From SEAL01 sp032153715 (lineage in GTDB: Bacteria; Patescibacteriota; Saccharimonadia; Saccharimonadales; Saccharimonadaceae): DNA of 64,000 nucleotides. How positions within the stretch are numbered: position 1 is the stretch's first letter; every line of letters starts with the position of its first letter. The notes below the pieces were generated by a model. That model did not search any database. It had not been told where the DNA came from and worked only from the letters and a program-made list of their open reading frames with translations. The position numbers were made by a program, and so were the translations under genes. The stretch spans positions 282,960 to 346,959 of the forward strand of contig JALDYR010000002.1 of assembly GCA_032153715.1 (NCBI GenBank), given 5' to 3'. Below, piece by piece: positions 1 to 8,875 of the stretch.

Positions 1-858
1 CGCAGGTGTACGCCGGGTTACACGATGTCGCATGGTATCGGCTGGGAGACAAATCCAACCGATTACGTTCCACCAGTGACGACGCTGGCGGCTGCACGTG
101 GGTATGCGGTATTGATCCCTGATCACGAGGGGCCAAAGATGGCATACGCCGAACCGCGCACAGCTGGACACATCGTGCTTGATTCCATCAGGGCGCTCAA
201 GCAATTGCGGCCAGAGTTTCAGATGAGTCGCTTTGGCATGGCTGGCTATTCTGGTGGATCGATCGCCACGAATGGCGCGGCAAAGCTGTTGCCGTCGTAT
301 GCGCCCGAGTTAGCGGGGCAAGTAGTGGGCGCCGCGCTCGGCGGCACGCCTGTTGATGAAGGGGTGCTCGCTGGCAGTATGACCAGCTGGTACAACTGGG
401 CAAAAGGAGTGTTTATTGGAGCGGCATATGGGATTTCGCGTGAGCAGCCTGATATAGCGCCGAAGATGAACAATCTAGGTGCTCAGATTGCGCCGTACTT
501 GCGCGATCTGTGTATTATCCCGATTGCGCTGCTCGGTCCGCTGCCATTGCCATTCGATATACTGGCGGTTATGCCTGATCCACTTCATTCTGATTTTGCG
601 TATGAAGTGTATGCGCGCAATAGTTTGAAAGGGGTGAAGTATGGTGCGCCGTTGTTTGTTTATAACGGGGCGCAGGAGTTTTGGATCCCAGCGGTGATGG
701 CGCGCGAATTGTACGCCGAGCAGTGTGCACTCGGAACGCCATCGGTGCTACGGTTGCCAGTTGGCGAGCATGGCATTGCGGCGCTAACGGGTTTGTCGGA
801 AGCATTGTCGTGGCTTGACCAGCGATTGCGGGGGGTTCCAGCACCCAGTGAATGTTAA
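1..858 (+). CDS. Secretory lipase (LIP family), 5' end outside the window
   Basis: The frame is open from base 1, so the N-terminus, including any signal peptide, lies upstream; the visible Met at 25 is probably internal. The protein resembles the secreted triacylglycerol lipase (LIP) family of alpha/beta hydrolases. Visible are the nucleophile elbow GYSGG (bases about 244-258) and a C-terminal GEHG that would supply the catalytic His. In relatives the acid residue usually lies in a short Asp-Glu-x-x-Pro motif; here the matching segment reads AQEFWIP, so the usual Asp is Gln. If active it would hydrolyse lipid esters outside the cell, which would suit an organism that takes lipids from a host; that use is inference. 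A terminator follows directly. Confidence 0.75.
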   Translation, partial: RRCTPGYTMSHGIGWETNPTDYVPPVTTLAAARGYAVLIPDHEGPKMAYAEPRTAGHIVLDSIRALKQLRPEFQMSRFGMAGYSGGSIATNGAAKLLPSYAPELAGQVVGAALGGTPVDEGVLAGSMTSWYNWAKGVFIGAAYGISREQPDIAPKMNNLGAQIAPYLRDLCIIPIALLGPLPLPFDILAVMPDPLHSDFAYEVYARNSLKGVKYGAPLFVYNGAQEFWIPAVMARELYAEQCALGTPSVLRLPVGEHGIAALTGLSEALSWLDQRLRGVPAPSEC

Positions 859-864
859 CCGCTC

Positions 865-916
865 GAGCCCTCGTGGTGTGTAGGTATTTGACCTGCGTGC
901 CACGAGGGCTCTTTCT
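865..916 (+). terminator. Rho-independent terminator after the lipase gene
   Basis: A 12-bp perfect stem (gagccctcgtgg at 865-876, ccacgagggctc at 900-911) is followed by tttctc. It separates the lipase gene from tlyA. Confidence 0.8.
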
Positions 917-920
917 CTGT

Positions 921-926
921 TACAAT
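921..926 (+). promoter_or_regulatory. -10 box of tlyA, leaderless spacing
   Basis: TACAAT preceded by TGT (extended -10) ends 7 nt before the ATG at 934. Transcription would start at or next to the start codon, and no Shine-Dalgarno sequence fits between. Confidence 0.65.
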
Positions 927-933
927 AGGGGTA

Positions 934-1650
934 ATGAAACAACGACTTGATATTGAACTGACGACTCGCGGACTGACGACCAGTCGCTCGCAGGCAGAAA
1001 GCTGGATTAAGCTTGGTAAGGTGACGGTCGATGGGCGCGTCGCGACCAAGCCTGGGCAATTTGTGCGCACCGATAGCGACATCAAACTAACTGCCACAGA
1101 ACGCTATGTTAGCCGAGCAGGCTTGAAGTTAGCGAGCGTGGCAAAGCTGTTAAAGCTCGACTTCCGTGACAAAACGGTGCTTGATGTCGGCAGTAGCACT
1201 GGCGGGTTCACTGACTATGCACTGCAAAACGGTGCGCAAAAAGTGTATGCAGTTGATGTCGGCACGGAGCAGTTGCATCCAAGCCTTCGTGGTAATCCGG
1301 CAATTGAACTACATGAAAAGACGGATATTCGTGATTTTTACCTTGATGACAAGCCGGGTATCATCGTGATGGACGTGTCGTTTATTAGTCTGCGTGAAAT
1401 CTTGCCGCATCTGGCGAAAGAATTGAGTGACAAAAATACCCTGATGGCAGCAATGCTCAAGCCGCAATTTGAAGCTGGCCGCGACCAAGTAAACAAGGGT
1501 GTGATAAAAAATGATTCAGTCCGTCGTCAAATCTTGAGGGATTTTGAAACCTGGGCCAAGCAATACTTTGTGATCATTGATAAACGCGACAGCGACGTGG
1601 CGGGTGCCAAGGGTAATCAAGAGCGTTTTTATTTGCTTAAGGTTAAATAA
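934..1650 (+). CDS. tlyA: TlyA-family rRNA 2'-O-methyltransferase
   Basis: The 238-residue protein has an N-terminal S4 RNA-binding domain (about residues 1-60) followed by an FtsJ-like SAM methyltransferase domain. The SAM-binding motif VLDVGSSTGGFTD is clear, and MDVSFIS fits the later catalytic region. Family members 2'-O-methylate cytidines in 16S and/or 23S rRNA; older names call them hemolysins. The length is slightly below the usual 245-270. The start at 934 is fixed by the S4 domain and by a -10 box 7 nt upstream, implying a leaderless mRNA. It is transcribed alone. Confidence 0.9.
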   Translation: MKQRLDIELTTRGLTTSRSQAESWIKLGKVTVDGRVATKPGQFVRTDSDIKLTATERYVSRAGLKLASVAKLLKLDFRDKTVLDVGSSTGGFTDYALQNGAQKVYAVDVGTEQLHPSLRGNPAIELHEKTDIRDFYLDDKPGIIVMDVSFISLREILPHLAKELSDKNTLMAAMLKPQFEAGRDQVNKGVIKNDSVRRQILRDFETWAKQYFVIIDKRDSDVAGAKGNQERFYLLKVK

Positions 1651-1789
1651 CCTAGTATTTACTTTTATATATATTTATGGTATTATCCTCCCTGTAATGT
1701 CCTTAAACAATTTTTAAGGTGTGTTACATGCACCTTAAGAATTGGATTTGGACCAAACTAAGATTTACAACCAACCGAAAGGGTGTACC

Positions 1790-3529
1790 ATGCGTGCATC
1801 GAATCTTGGCCGTATCAGTTCGACTGTGGCAGTTTCTGCTGTCGCACTTCTGACAATTGCAGGACCGGCGAGTGCCGATCCTGTCGAGTCGGGTGGATCT
1901 GACACCTCCGTGGTGGAGTCGAGTGGCGGTGCTGACGCTGGCGATTCGAGTGAATCGTCTGGCGGTGCTGCTGATTCGGGTTCATCGACAAGTGGTGGAT
2001 CCGATGTAGACGCCGGCAGTTCTGCTGGTGGCTCGTCGGGCTACTCCTCTGACAGTGGTTCGTCGGGACTCGATCCCAACGAATCGTCAGGGGCGGGCGT
2101 TGGGCAGACAACCGATCCGGTGATCAATACCGGTGGTGGCGAAGAGGTCGTGGAACCGGAGGCAACTCCGCCCGCGGCTGATCCGGTATCGTCCGGGGAT
2201 GATTTGTCGGCTGAGGCTAGCAGCGGTGGCGAAGCGGAGGAAGCAACTCCGCCCGCACCTCCGGATCCGGTTGCTGTTTCGGATACCGAGCCCGCAGAAG
2301 CTGTGGGCGAGGCAGAGCCTGAGGTAGTTGAACCGGTGGTAACGCCGGACAAGGCGGACGATGTTCCGCCTCCGTCTGTATCGGAGCTTCTTGTCGAGGC
2401 TGCCGATGCAGAGGAGCCCAGTCTCGAGGCTGACGCCGGCGAAGACGTGGAAACGTTGCCGGTGCCGACAAGGACTGTTGGTCTCGAGGAGTTCAATCCT
2501 GCAGCACTTGATGCTAATGGTAAGCTTCGTTGGGATCCGATCGGCTACGATCCGAGCAATCCGAATATCGGTGCGTTCGACGATACCTCACCGCTACAGG
2601 TGGTGAGTAATGCCTCGAACGAAGTCACCGTGCACAATCCGAACCCGGCTGGCACACCGGCAATTCTCTATGCTGTCAAGCAGCAGGGAGGCGACAAGGT
2701 GTACTGGACGTCAGTTGCTCCTGGCGAGACGGTCAAGATCAAATCTGACCAGCTGGTAGCAGGTGAGTCAATCACCTATCTGGCAGTGTCAGAGGCGTAC
2801 GTGGACGAGAATGGTTTCGTCTACTACAAGCTTCTGAACGAGCCGTCCGATCTGGTGATTTCTGACGCGCCTCCGAAGGAGGAGCATGAGCCTGGCGGCG
2901 GTGGGCACGACGACGATGACGATGGTCACGGCGGCGAGGGTGATGGTGATGGTCACGGTCACGGTGATGGCGATCACGAGGACGGCGAGGGTGGCGGCCA
3001 TGAAGATGGCGGTCATCACGGCGGTGGTGGACACGACGATGGCGATGGTCACGGCGGCGGTCATCACGGTGGCGGTCACGGTGGTGGCAAGCCCGATGAG
3101 GGCGGCGACACGAATGTCGAATTTGTTTTCAATTTCGAGTTCAATGTCATCGTGAACAACCTGGTCGACAACAGTCAAACGACTGTTGTGGTCTACGGAG
3201 ACAGTGACCGTGAGGATTACGTCGAAGGCAGCTTCGAATGCGAAGGTCTGACCTACGACTATGTCTACACCGAAGAGGCCGGCGCTCGCGTAGTGAGCTA
3301 CACCGATTCGGCTGGTCAGAAGTATCAGAATGCGCCACGCGACCGGGGAGTAACTTTCCCGGCCGGCATCAATCCGACGTCAACGGCTCAGGCTGGAGAT
3401 GGCGGACCTGATGTGGAATCGCTGATCCTTCTCGGAGGAGTAGCGGCTCTCGGTATTGCGGGCGTCGGTTACTATGGTGGTCGCGCGGTTATCCGCCGGC
3501 GCAAGGTAGGCGGTTCATCTACTCTGTGA
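1790..3529 (+). CDS. Ser-rich, His/Asp/Gly-rich surface protein, probable sortase substrate
   Basis: A 579-residue secreted protein. The ATG at 1790 follows the purine-rich gaaaggg and opens a signal peptide with a hydrophobic core and an ASA-type cleavage site near residue 30; a TTG 48 nt upstream gives no signal-like extension. Next come a Ser/Gly/Asp-rich stretch to about residue 105, a Pro/Glu/Val-rich stretch to about 240, a compact region (about 240-370), a segment of almost only Gly, His, Asp and Glu (about 370-450), a short beta-rich region, and a C-terminal membrane helix ending in a basic RRRK tail. This is a cell-wall sorting architecture, but no LPxTG is present; NPTST near residue 528 is a weak candidate. 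A sortase gene overlaps its stop codon. The His/Asp block could bind divalent metals. Base composition is more GC-rich than its neighbours. Confidence 0.7.
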   Translation: MRASNLGRISSTVAVSAVALLTIAGPASADPVESGGSDTSVVESSGGADAGDSSESSGGAADSGSSTSGGSDVDAGSSAGGSSGYSSDSGSSGLDPNESSGAGVGQTTDPVINTGGGEEVVEPEATPPAADPVSSGDDLSAEASSGGEAEEATPPAPPDPVAVSDTEPAEAVGEAEPEVVEPVVTPDKADDVPPPSVSELLVEAADAEEPSLEADAGEDVETLPVPTRTVGLEEFNPAALDANGKLRWDPIGYDPSNPNIGAFDDTSPLQVVSNASNEVTVHNPNPAGTPAILYAVKQQGGDKVYWTSVAPGETVKIKSDQLVAGESITYLAVSEAYVDENGFVYYKLLNEPSDLVISDAPPKEEHEPGGGGHDDDDDGHGGEGDGDGHGHGDGDHEDGEGGGHEDGGHHGGGGHDDGDGHGGGHHGGGHGGGKPDEGGDTNVEFVFNFEFNVIVNNLVDNSQTTVVVYGDSDREDYVEGSFECEGLTYDYVYTEEAGARVVSYTDSAGQKYQNAPRDRGVTFPAGINPTSTAQAGDGGPDVESLILLGGVAALGIAGVGYYGGRAVIRRRKVGGSSTL

Positions 3530-4146
3530 TGGTTAAACGACTGCTAGTTGTACTCTCGGTTGTAGTGATCGTGCCGGGTTTTCTCTCTTCGTTCCATATG
3601 GGGCGCGGAGAAAGCTTTGCGGTAGGTAGGGCGTATGCTCCACCTGTTCTTTCGATCACGACGCCGAACACGGTAATTCCACCCGCGCCTCCAGTCTTTA
3701 TGGAGATGCGAGGCGCGGGTGGTACCTATCTGAGTACGCCAATTGACCCCCAGCCACTATACGAAGTGGATAACAAGGTTACTCCGCGGGAGTTGCCTGG
3801 CTGGTGGGACCGGGGTGTCGAATCGATGCCCAGTACCGATACCTTAGGGACGGTACTCATTGTGGGACATGCCCAAGCAAGTTCACCTGACGTTTTCAAT
3901 CCGTTGATGACTGCTACGGTGAATGATCAAGTTACGCTCAAGACAGCTCATGGTGTACTGACGTATACGGTATGCGAACCGCCCCTCCTGATCAATAAGG
4001 AGGCAATAGCGGATCGGTCAGACCTGTATGACCCAGTTGCCGGACGCCTTGTTTTGGTGATGTGTAATGTTGATCAGGGTGGGGACACACTTGATAATCG
4101 TGTCCTTGTTGCCCGGCTTGGCAATTGTTCAAATCCCGTTGGTTGA
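3529..4146 (+). CDS. Sortase
   Basis: About 205 residues with an N-terminal membrane segment (residues 1-20). The catalytic set of the sortase fold is visible: His in IVGHAQ, Cys in LVMCN and Arg in DNRVLVAR. Sortases cleave a sorting signal and attach the protein to a wall or pilus nucleophile. The start ATG overlaps the TGA stop of the upstream surface protein (tgATG), so the two are translationally coupled and this protein is its likely substrate. The class is uncertain; length and single N-terminal anchor suit class E/F-like enzymes. Transcription ends at the terminator at 4192. Confidence 0.82.
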   Translation: MVKRLLVVLSVVVIVPGFLSSFHMGRGESFAVGRAYAPPVLSITTPNTVIPPAPPVFMEMRGAGGTYLSTPIDPQPLYEVDNKVTPRELPGWWDRGVESMPSTDTLGTVLIVGHAQASSPDVFNPLMTATVNDQVTLKTAHGVLTYTVCEPPLLINKEAIADRSDLYDPVAGRLVLVMCNVDQGGDTLDNRVLVARLGNCSNPVG

Positions 4147-4191
4147 AAAACCAACTAGCTAAACGCACAGCGAATAAGTGCGTCGTATAAA

Positions 4192-4240
4192 ACCCCCGTA
4201 ATCACGGTGCGAAAGCGTTGTGATTACGGGGGTATTTTTT
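4192..4240. terminator. Bidirectional terminator between sortase and ychF
   Basis: A 14-bp perfect stem (acccccgtaatcac at 4192-4205, gtgattacgggggt at 4220-4233) is flanked by aaaa on the left and atttttt on the right, so it can serve both convergent units. Confidence 0.9.
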
Positions 4241-4253
4241 ATGTCTGGAGGAT

Positions 4254-5330
4254 CTAGACGTTAAAGCGGAATTCAACGACGTCATCGGGTTGCATGACGT
4301 AGGTTTTGCCTTCGGTGCGGACTTTCCCGGCGCTTTTGGCGGCGGCTTCGGATCCGGCAGCCAGGAGGTCGGCTGAACTAACGATTTGTGCAGCAATAAA
4401 ACCACGTTCGAAATCGGTGTGAATGACGCCGGCAGCTTGCGGGGCGGTTGCACCTTGCTTGACCGTCCAAGCGCGGACTTCTTTTGGTCCAGCGGTTAGG
4501 TAGCTTTGCAAGCCAAGTGTGTCATAGGCGGCGTGAATCATTTGCTGGAGGCCAGTTTCTTTGACGCCGTAGCTTTCAAGGAGTTCAGTGGCGTCCTCGG
4601 GGGTGAGTGATTTAATCTCGTCTTCTAGTTGGGCGCATACAAAAATTGTTCGCGCAGGGGCGACCAGGGCAGACAGTTCGGCTTTCTTGCTGTCGTCAGC
4701 GAGGGTGTCTTCGTCAACGTTAAACGTGTAGATAACTGGTTTGGCGGTGAGAAGGTGAAGATCGCCAATGTGCTCTTCGTCTAAATTATCAAGTTCTGAT
4801 AGTGGCGTACCGGCTTGGAGTTTTTCAAGCAGGACGCGAAGGTAGTCGAGGGCTGCGCGTGCTGCTGGTTTTGCTTTGGCTTCCTTGGCGAGTTTAACCA
4901 GGCGGTTATCAATCGTTTGGATATCAGCGAGGATCAGTTCGGTGTTGATGATATCGATGTCGGCTTTTGGATCAACCTTGTCATTAACGTGAACAATGTC
5001 GCCACTATGGAAGGCGCGGACGATGTGAACAATGGCGTCGCACTGACGGATGTTCGCCAGGAACTTGTTACCCAGGCCTTCACCTTGGCTGGCGCCAGCA
5101 ACCAGACCAGCAATGTCAACAAAGGTGACGGTTGCCGGGATGACCTTGTCGGCTGAATACATTTTTTGCAGTGCGTCTAATCGTGGATCAGGCACCGGAA
5201 CGATACCAGTGTTTGGTTCGATTGTGGCGAACGGATAATTCGCTGCTAGGATGTCTGCGTTAGTTAACGCATTAAAAAGGGTAGATTTGCCGACGTTTGG
5301 AAGGCCGACGATGCCGATAGATAAACTCAT
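4254..5330 (-). CDS. ychF: Ribosome-associated ATPase YchF (OLA1 family)
   Basis: 358 residues, normal for the family. The P-loop GLPNVGKSTLFNAL is at the N-terminus, followed by the family signature NYPFATIEPN and by PDPRLD. NVDE replaces the guanine-specific NKxD of true GTPases, which explains the ATP preference of this family. A C-terminal TGS-like domain ends in DDVVEFRFNV. YchF binds 70S ribosomes and is linked to stress adaptation. The start is fixed by the P-loop and by a -10 box 7 nt upstream on the minus strand. Confidence 0.95.
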   Translation of the reverse strand: MSLSIGIVGLPNVGKSTLFNALTNADILAANYPFATIEPNTGIVPVPDPRLDALQKMYSADKVIPATVTFVDIAGLVAGASQGEGLGNKFLANIRQCDAIVHIVRAFHSGDIVHVNDKVDPKADIDIINTELILADIQTIDNRLVKLAKEAKAKPAARAALDYLRVLLEKLQAGTPLSELDNLDEEHIGDLHLLTAKPVIYTFNVDEDTLADDSKKAELSALVAPARTIFVCAQLEDEIKSLTPEDATELLESYGVKETGLQQMIHAAYDTLGLQSYLTAGPKEVRAWTVKQGATAPQAAGVIHTDFERGFIAAQIVSSADLLAAGSEAAAKSAGKVRTEGKTYVMQPDDVVEFRFNV

Positions 5331-5337
5331 GCTATTA

Positions 5338-5343
5338 ATTTTA
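5338..5343 (-). promoter_or_regulatory. -10 box of ychF, leaderless spacing
   Basis: TAAAAT on the minus strand ends 7 nt upstream of the ATG at 5330, predicting transcription from or next to the start codon. Confidence 0.6.
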
Positions 5344-5430
5344 ACAGATAACAGGGGTGAAAGATAGGGTTGTTGTAATTATTTAAGGTGTGGTCTATAC
5401 TGACTTTCAAGACAAGATAGCACAAGTGGT

Positions 5431-6039
5431 ATGAATATACGAAACACACGATTGCAGGAGTGGATGCGAGCGCATAAAAAACGTGTCATTTGTGGTGTCT
5501 TATTCCTTGTAGTGATTGGGGCGGCTACTTTTATCTATTTATCAACCCGACCGGCTCAGTTGCCGGCTTTTTTAGTAGAGGCGGCGGTTGTTGAGGATCC
5601 GGCGAAAGCTAAGGTGAACATGGCCCGCGAAAAGGCTGACGGCCAATTGCGGGATGAATCTGCAAAAGCAATCGCCAGTGGAGATACGCAGAAGGTCGAG
5701 CAAATCTACAAGACGGCTGTGCAAAATGAAACTGAGGTTGCTCGAAAAATCCAATTGTATGTTGACCAATCAGCAGTGTTGTATGCTGCTGGTCGTGTTG
5801 ACGAGGCGATAGCGGCTGCAAAACAAAGCGATACTCTTAGCACGGATCGATTCCTCGTTGCCGATTGGCTGTCGCGGGTATACGAGGACCGAAAAGATTA
5901 TAGCCAATCAGCCAAGTATTATCGTCTCGCTGCCGAATGGGCGCATAGTGACATGAACCGAACGGGCATGACCAAGCAGCAATATGAGGCTGAAGCGGCG
6001 CGAGTAGAATCATTAGGTAGGCAAGGCGGAGTGGAATAA
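5431..6039 (+). CDS. Membrane-anchored TPR protein (copy 1)
   Basis: 202 residues: a basic cytoplasmic N-terminus, one membrane helix (about residues 20-40), then an extracytoplasmic helical domain with TPR-like repeats (YAAGRVDEAIAAAKQ, DYSQSAKYYRLAAEWA). It overlaps the downstream VWA gene by one base (TAATG), so the pair should be coupled. The arrangement and most residues recur at 8276, so this is half of a duplicated module. TPR proteins of this kind often scaffold a secreted partner; the obvious partner is the VWA protein. Function is otherwise unknown. Confidence 0.8.
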   Translation: MNIRNTRLQEWMRAHKKRVICGVLFLVVIGAATFIYLSTRPAQLPAFLVEAAVVEDPAKAKVNMAREKADGQLRDESAKAIASGDTQKVEQIYKTAVQNETEVARKIQLYVDQSAVLYAAGRVDEAIAAAKQSDTLSTDRFLVADWLSRVYEDRKDYSQSAKYYRLAAEWAHSDMNRTGMTKQQYEAEAARVESLGRQGGVE

Positions 6040-8192
6040 TGCCGTATCTGAATAACGCATTCCGTATTACCGGGTCGTGGGCAATCCTGGGGGCTATCTT
6101 TACTGTCGCGGTACTGGGTATTTGCTTGAGTGTCAACACGCGGACGACGAAGGCGCAAACGGTGGATGCAAACGTGTGCCGGGCGGCCATTATTCTCGAT
6201 ATTTCAGATTCGATCACTGACGAAAAGCTTGAGGTGCTGCGGAATCAGATACGCCGACTGTTCCAGCCAGCGGGCCTGTATAGCGACAAGATCGAAATCG
6301 CGTTTTGGACCTTTAGCAATAAGCCTGTCGCTAATAATAATAACTATAATGCGCCGTTTCATGACTATGTATCCTCAAAGGGTGAGGATACTGGCTTTAG
6401 TGCTGAATTGAGTGCGCAGCGTACTGCACAAGGAACTAACTATCAGCAGGCATTTGCCTACAACGGCAATGTGCGTAATCCGTACCTGGGCAGTATTATC
6501 GATAGAACTGACATCATGGCTTTTTTGTCTGACGGTGCGCCAAATTACCCAACTGAACCGGGTAAGTTACCATGGCCATCACAGTATGCTCTTGATGCAG
6601 GCCGCAACGCCGTGCTGAAGCATCGGGCCGCTGGCCGCGCTGTTATCGGGGGTAATTACGGTAATATTGCTGGGTATAGCACTCCGTGGGGTTATATTCC
6701 ATCAAGTCAGAGTGTGATGAACTATATCGTGAATGGAGACAGGGCAAACAGTAAAGATATTTTCTCGGTCAGTCCACAGTACAGTGACTTGGCGGCAAAA
6801 CTCACAGAGCACATTAAAGATGGTTGCGTCAAAAAAACGCCGCCAGTTGACGCCTCGTACGCACTAACCCCGGCGGCATCGGTCAATCCGACGAGTAGTG
6901 GGCGCGGCGAGAAGGCGACATTTGGCTATGTCGTAACAAATAGTCGGCCAGCAGTCGATCCGCGTGTTGATTATTCGACAATTGGCATCAAGGTGAATCC
7001 TGGTGTCTCGACAACTCCGATCACCAACTATGCTGGCGGTTACAAAGATGTTGCATCGGGCAGCTCGCCAGCGGCAATTGGCAGTAGTTTGATTACGCAG
7101 CTTGGTGGATCAGGCAATGCGTCGCTTCTAAACGGCACGCCTAGTGGTTCATGGACAAGGTCAAGCGGTATTCCGTCAGAAGAGTTTACCATTCCGGAGT
7201 CAGCCCGGGGCGGTGAGAAATATTGCCGCGTTCTAGTGATTAATAAGCCCACCGATAATGCTGCGCCGCAGTATCGTTATTCGGCGGCGGCATGTGTCGT
7301 GGTTGGTAAAAAGCCAACTGTCCAGATTCATGGCGGCGACTTGTTGGTAGGGCGAACATTCGCGGATGATACAATCGGGTCGCTTAAGAGCATTGTTCGA
7401 ACGAGTACGACAACGCTTGGAACGAAGACGTTTGGCAGTTGGGTAGAGTATGGAATTGCCGCACCGTCAGATATTGCTGGTACGGCATCGGTGTCGGGGC
7501 TGCAGGGCGGCTCGGTTAGTAATTTGCAGGATGGCTGGAGTAAGTTGTCGTTTGCAAACACGCCGAAATTTGGACATTTTAGTGAATCGGCAACGGGACG
7601 AATTCCGGATGTTGCGAGCGCACTGCGTCAGATTTATTCGTCAACTGCCACGATGACAGGCGCAGTGACTTTAAATGCCAGTCATGGCGGCCGCTATACG
7701 GCAACAGGGGATATTCGGCTTAATAGTTACCAATTCAACAAACCAGGGCAGACAGTAGTGATCTATGCGCCATCAAATACTGTGACGATCGCTGGCAATA
7801 TGACCTATGGTACGCAGCGTATGACGCAGGCAAGCGAGATTCCGCAACTGGTGATTATTGCTGATCGAATTAATATCGAGAGTAGTGTTACTCGGGTCGA
7901 CGCCTGGTTAATCGCAAATGGCACCACGGGACAGATCGATACTTGTTCAAATGTGGTAGCATTGTCCGCATCTGTCTGTTCAACTCAGCTAACGGTGAAT
8001 GGACCGGTGATGTCAAAGCAGCTTATTTTAAAACGTACCAGTGGTGCTGAAGGTGTTGACGATGCAGCCCGCGATACGCCAGCTGAGAAGTTTAACTTAC
8101 GGGCCGACGCGTACTTGTGGGCGCAAAGTATCCAAGGAAGCGAACGTCGTGCGATGACGACGTATACGGCCGAATTGCCGCCGCGTTTTTAG
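6039..8192 (+). CDS. Secreted VWA-domain protein, adhesin candidate (copy 1)
   Basis: 717 residues with an N-terminal signal peptide or anchor (hydrophobic about 14-31). A von Willebrand A domain follows, with a complete metal-ion adhesion site: D54-x-S56-x-S58 (DISDS), the Thr of GTNYQQ and the DG of FLSDGAPN. The middle contains beta-rich segments; the C-terminal third holds a conserved block from YAPSNTVTIAG to FNLRADAYLWAQS, with paired cysteines near DTCS and VCST. Such domains bind protein or glycan ligands, and VWA proteins commonly tip pili. The type IV pilus locus begins after the second copy. A role as pilus-associated or free adhesin is inference. Confidence 0.8.
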   Translation: MPYLNNAFRITGSWAILGAIFTVAVLGICLSVNTRTTKAQTVDANVCRAAIILDISDSITDEKLEVLRNQIRRLFQPAGLYSDKIEIAFWTFSNKPVANNNNYNAPFHDYVSSKGEDTGFSAELSAQRTAQGTNYQQAFAYNGNVRNPYLGSIIDRTDIMAFLSDGAPNYPTEPGKLPWPSQYALDAGRNAVLKHRAAGRAVIGGNYGNIAGYSTPWGYIPSSQSVMNYIVNGDRANSKDIFSVSPQYSDLAAKLTEHIKDGCVKKTPPVDASYALTPAASVNPTSSGRGEKATFGYVVTNSRPAVDPRVDYSTIGIKVNPGVSTTPITNYAGGYKDVASGSSPAAIGSSLITQLGGSGNASLLNGTPSGSWTRSSGIPSEEFTIPESARGGEKYCRVLVINKPTDNAAPQYRYSAAACVVVGKKPTVQIHGGDLLVGRTFADDTIGSLKSIVRTSTTTLGTKTFGSWVEYGIAAPSDIAGTASVSGLQGGSVSNLQDGWSKLSFANTPKFGHFSESATGRIPDVASALRQIYSSTATMTGAVTLNASHGGRYTATGDIRLNSYQFNKPGQTVVIYAPSNTVTIAGNMTYGTQRMTQASEIPQLVIIADRINIESSVTRVDAWLIANGTTGQIDTCSNVVALSASVCSTQLTVNGPVMSKQLILKRTSGAEGVDDAARDTPAEKFNLRADAYLWAQSIQGSERRAMTTYTAELPPRF

Positions 8193-8231
8193 TACATTCG
8201 TATCCGTTATATAGCTTGTGTTTATCTGATC

Positions 8232-8250
8232 ACCCGTTTATACTACGGGT
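8232..8250 (+). promoter_or_regulatory. Promoter of copy-2 module with an inverted repeat around the -10 box
   Basis: TATACT (8239-8244) lies in the loop of the inverted repeat acccg (8232-8236) / cgggt (8246-8250), about 30 nt upstream of the ATG at 8276. The repeat could be an operator; this is inference. Confidence 0.35.
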
Positions 8251-8275
8251 AATAGTAGCAGTATTTAGGTAAGGT

Positions 8276-8875
8276 ATGAGTACAGCAAGCAAACAATCTC
8301 TCGGGTGGAAAAATATACAGCGAAAGTGGATTATCTTTGCAGGTATTGGAGCGGTCGTGCTTGTCGGGGCTGGTATCTGTGCCGCTGTCGTTTTGAGCCG
8401 GCCAATCGAAACTGTAGCTGGATCCGTGGAGGACGACGCGGTCGCGGAGGCACGCCTTGCACAAGTTGGGGTAGACGGGAAGTTGCAGGACGAGTCTGCG
8501 GCAGCTCTAAAAAAAGGCAATACTGCCGAGGCAGCTCAGGCGTACGGTATGGCAATTGCACAAGAGACTGATGTGACTCGGAAGGTGCAGCTGCTAGTGG
8601 ATCAGTCGGCTGTGTATTATGCAGCAAATCGTTACGACGAAGCGATCACCATTGCAAAGCAGGCCGAAGTACTTGGTGAGGATAAGTTTGTGGTTGCTGA
8701 CTGGCTGTCGCGTGCCTATGAAGATCAGGGCCGCTATAATGAGGCGGCTCGTTACTATCGTCTGGCTGGCGAGTGGGCGGCAAGTCCGCAGAACCAAACA
8801 GGTCTTAAGAGGCAGCATTTTGAAACTGAGGCAGCGCGAGTCGAGACGCTTGAAAAGCAGAGGGTAGTAGAGTGA
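8276..8875 (+). CDS. Membrane-anchored TPR protein (copy 2)
   Basis: 199 residues, clearly paralogous to the protein at 5431: basic N-terminus, membrane helix at about residues 20-40, then TPR-like helices (YYAANRYDEAITIAKQA, RYNEAARYYRLAGEWA). The shared core DEATRK/VDQSAV and WLSR..YED segments align without large gaps. It overlaps the next VWA gene (GTGA, start GTG at 8872). It has its own candidate promoter upstream, so the two modules may be expressed separately. Confidence 0.8.
   Translation: MSTASKQSLGWKNIQRKWIIFAGIGAVVLVGAGICAAVVLSRPIETVAGSVEDDAVAEARLAQVGVDGKLQDESAAALKKGNTAEAAQAYGMAIAQETDVTRKVQLLVDQSAVYYAANRYDEAITIAKQAEVLGEDKFVVADWLSRAYEDQGRYNEAARYYRLAGEWAASPQNQTGLKRQHFETEAARVETLEKQRVVE

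Noticed and set aside
2041..2496. Minus-strand Ser/Thr-rich frame opposite the surface protein
   Set aside because: Mirror of the Ser-rich coding repeat; no promoter or Shine-Dalgarno site, and the plus-strand reading has a signal peptide.
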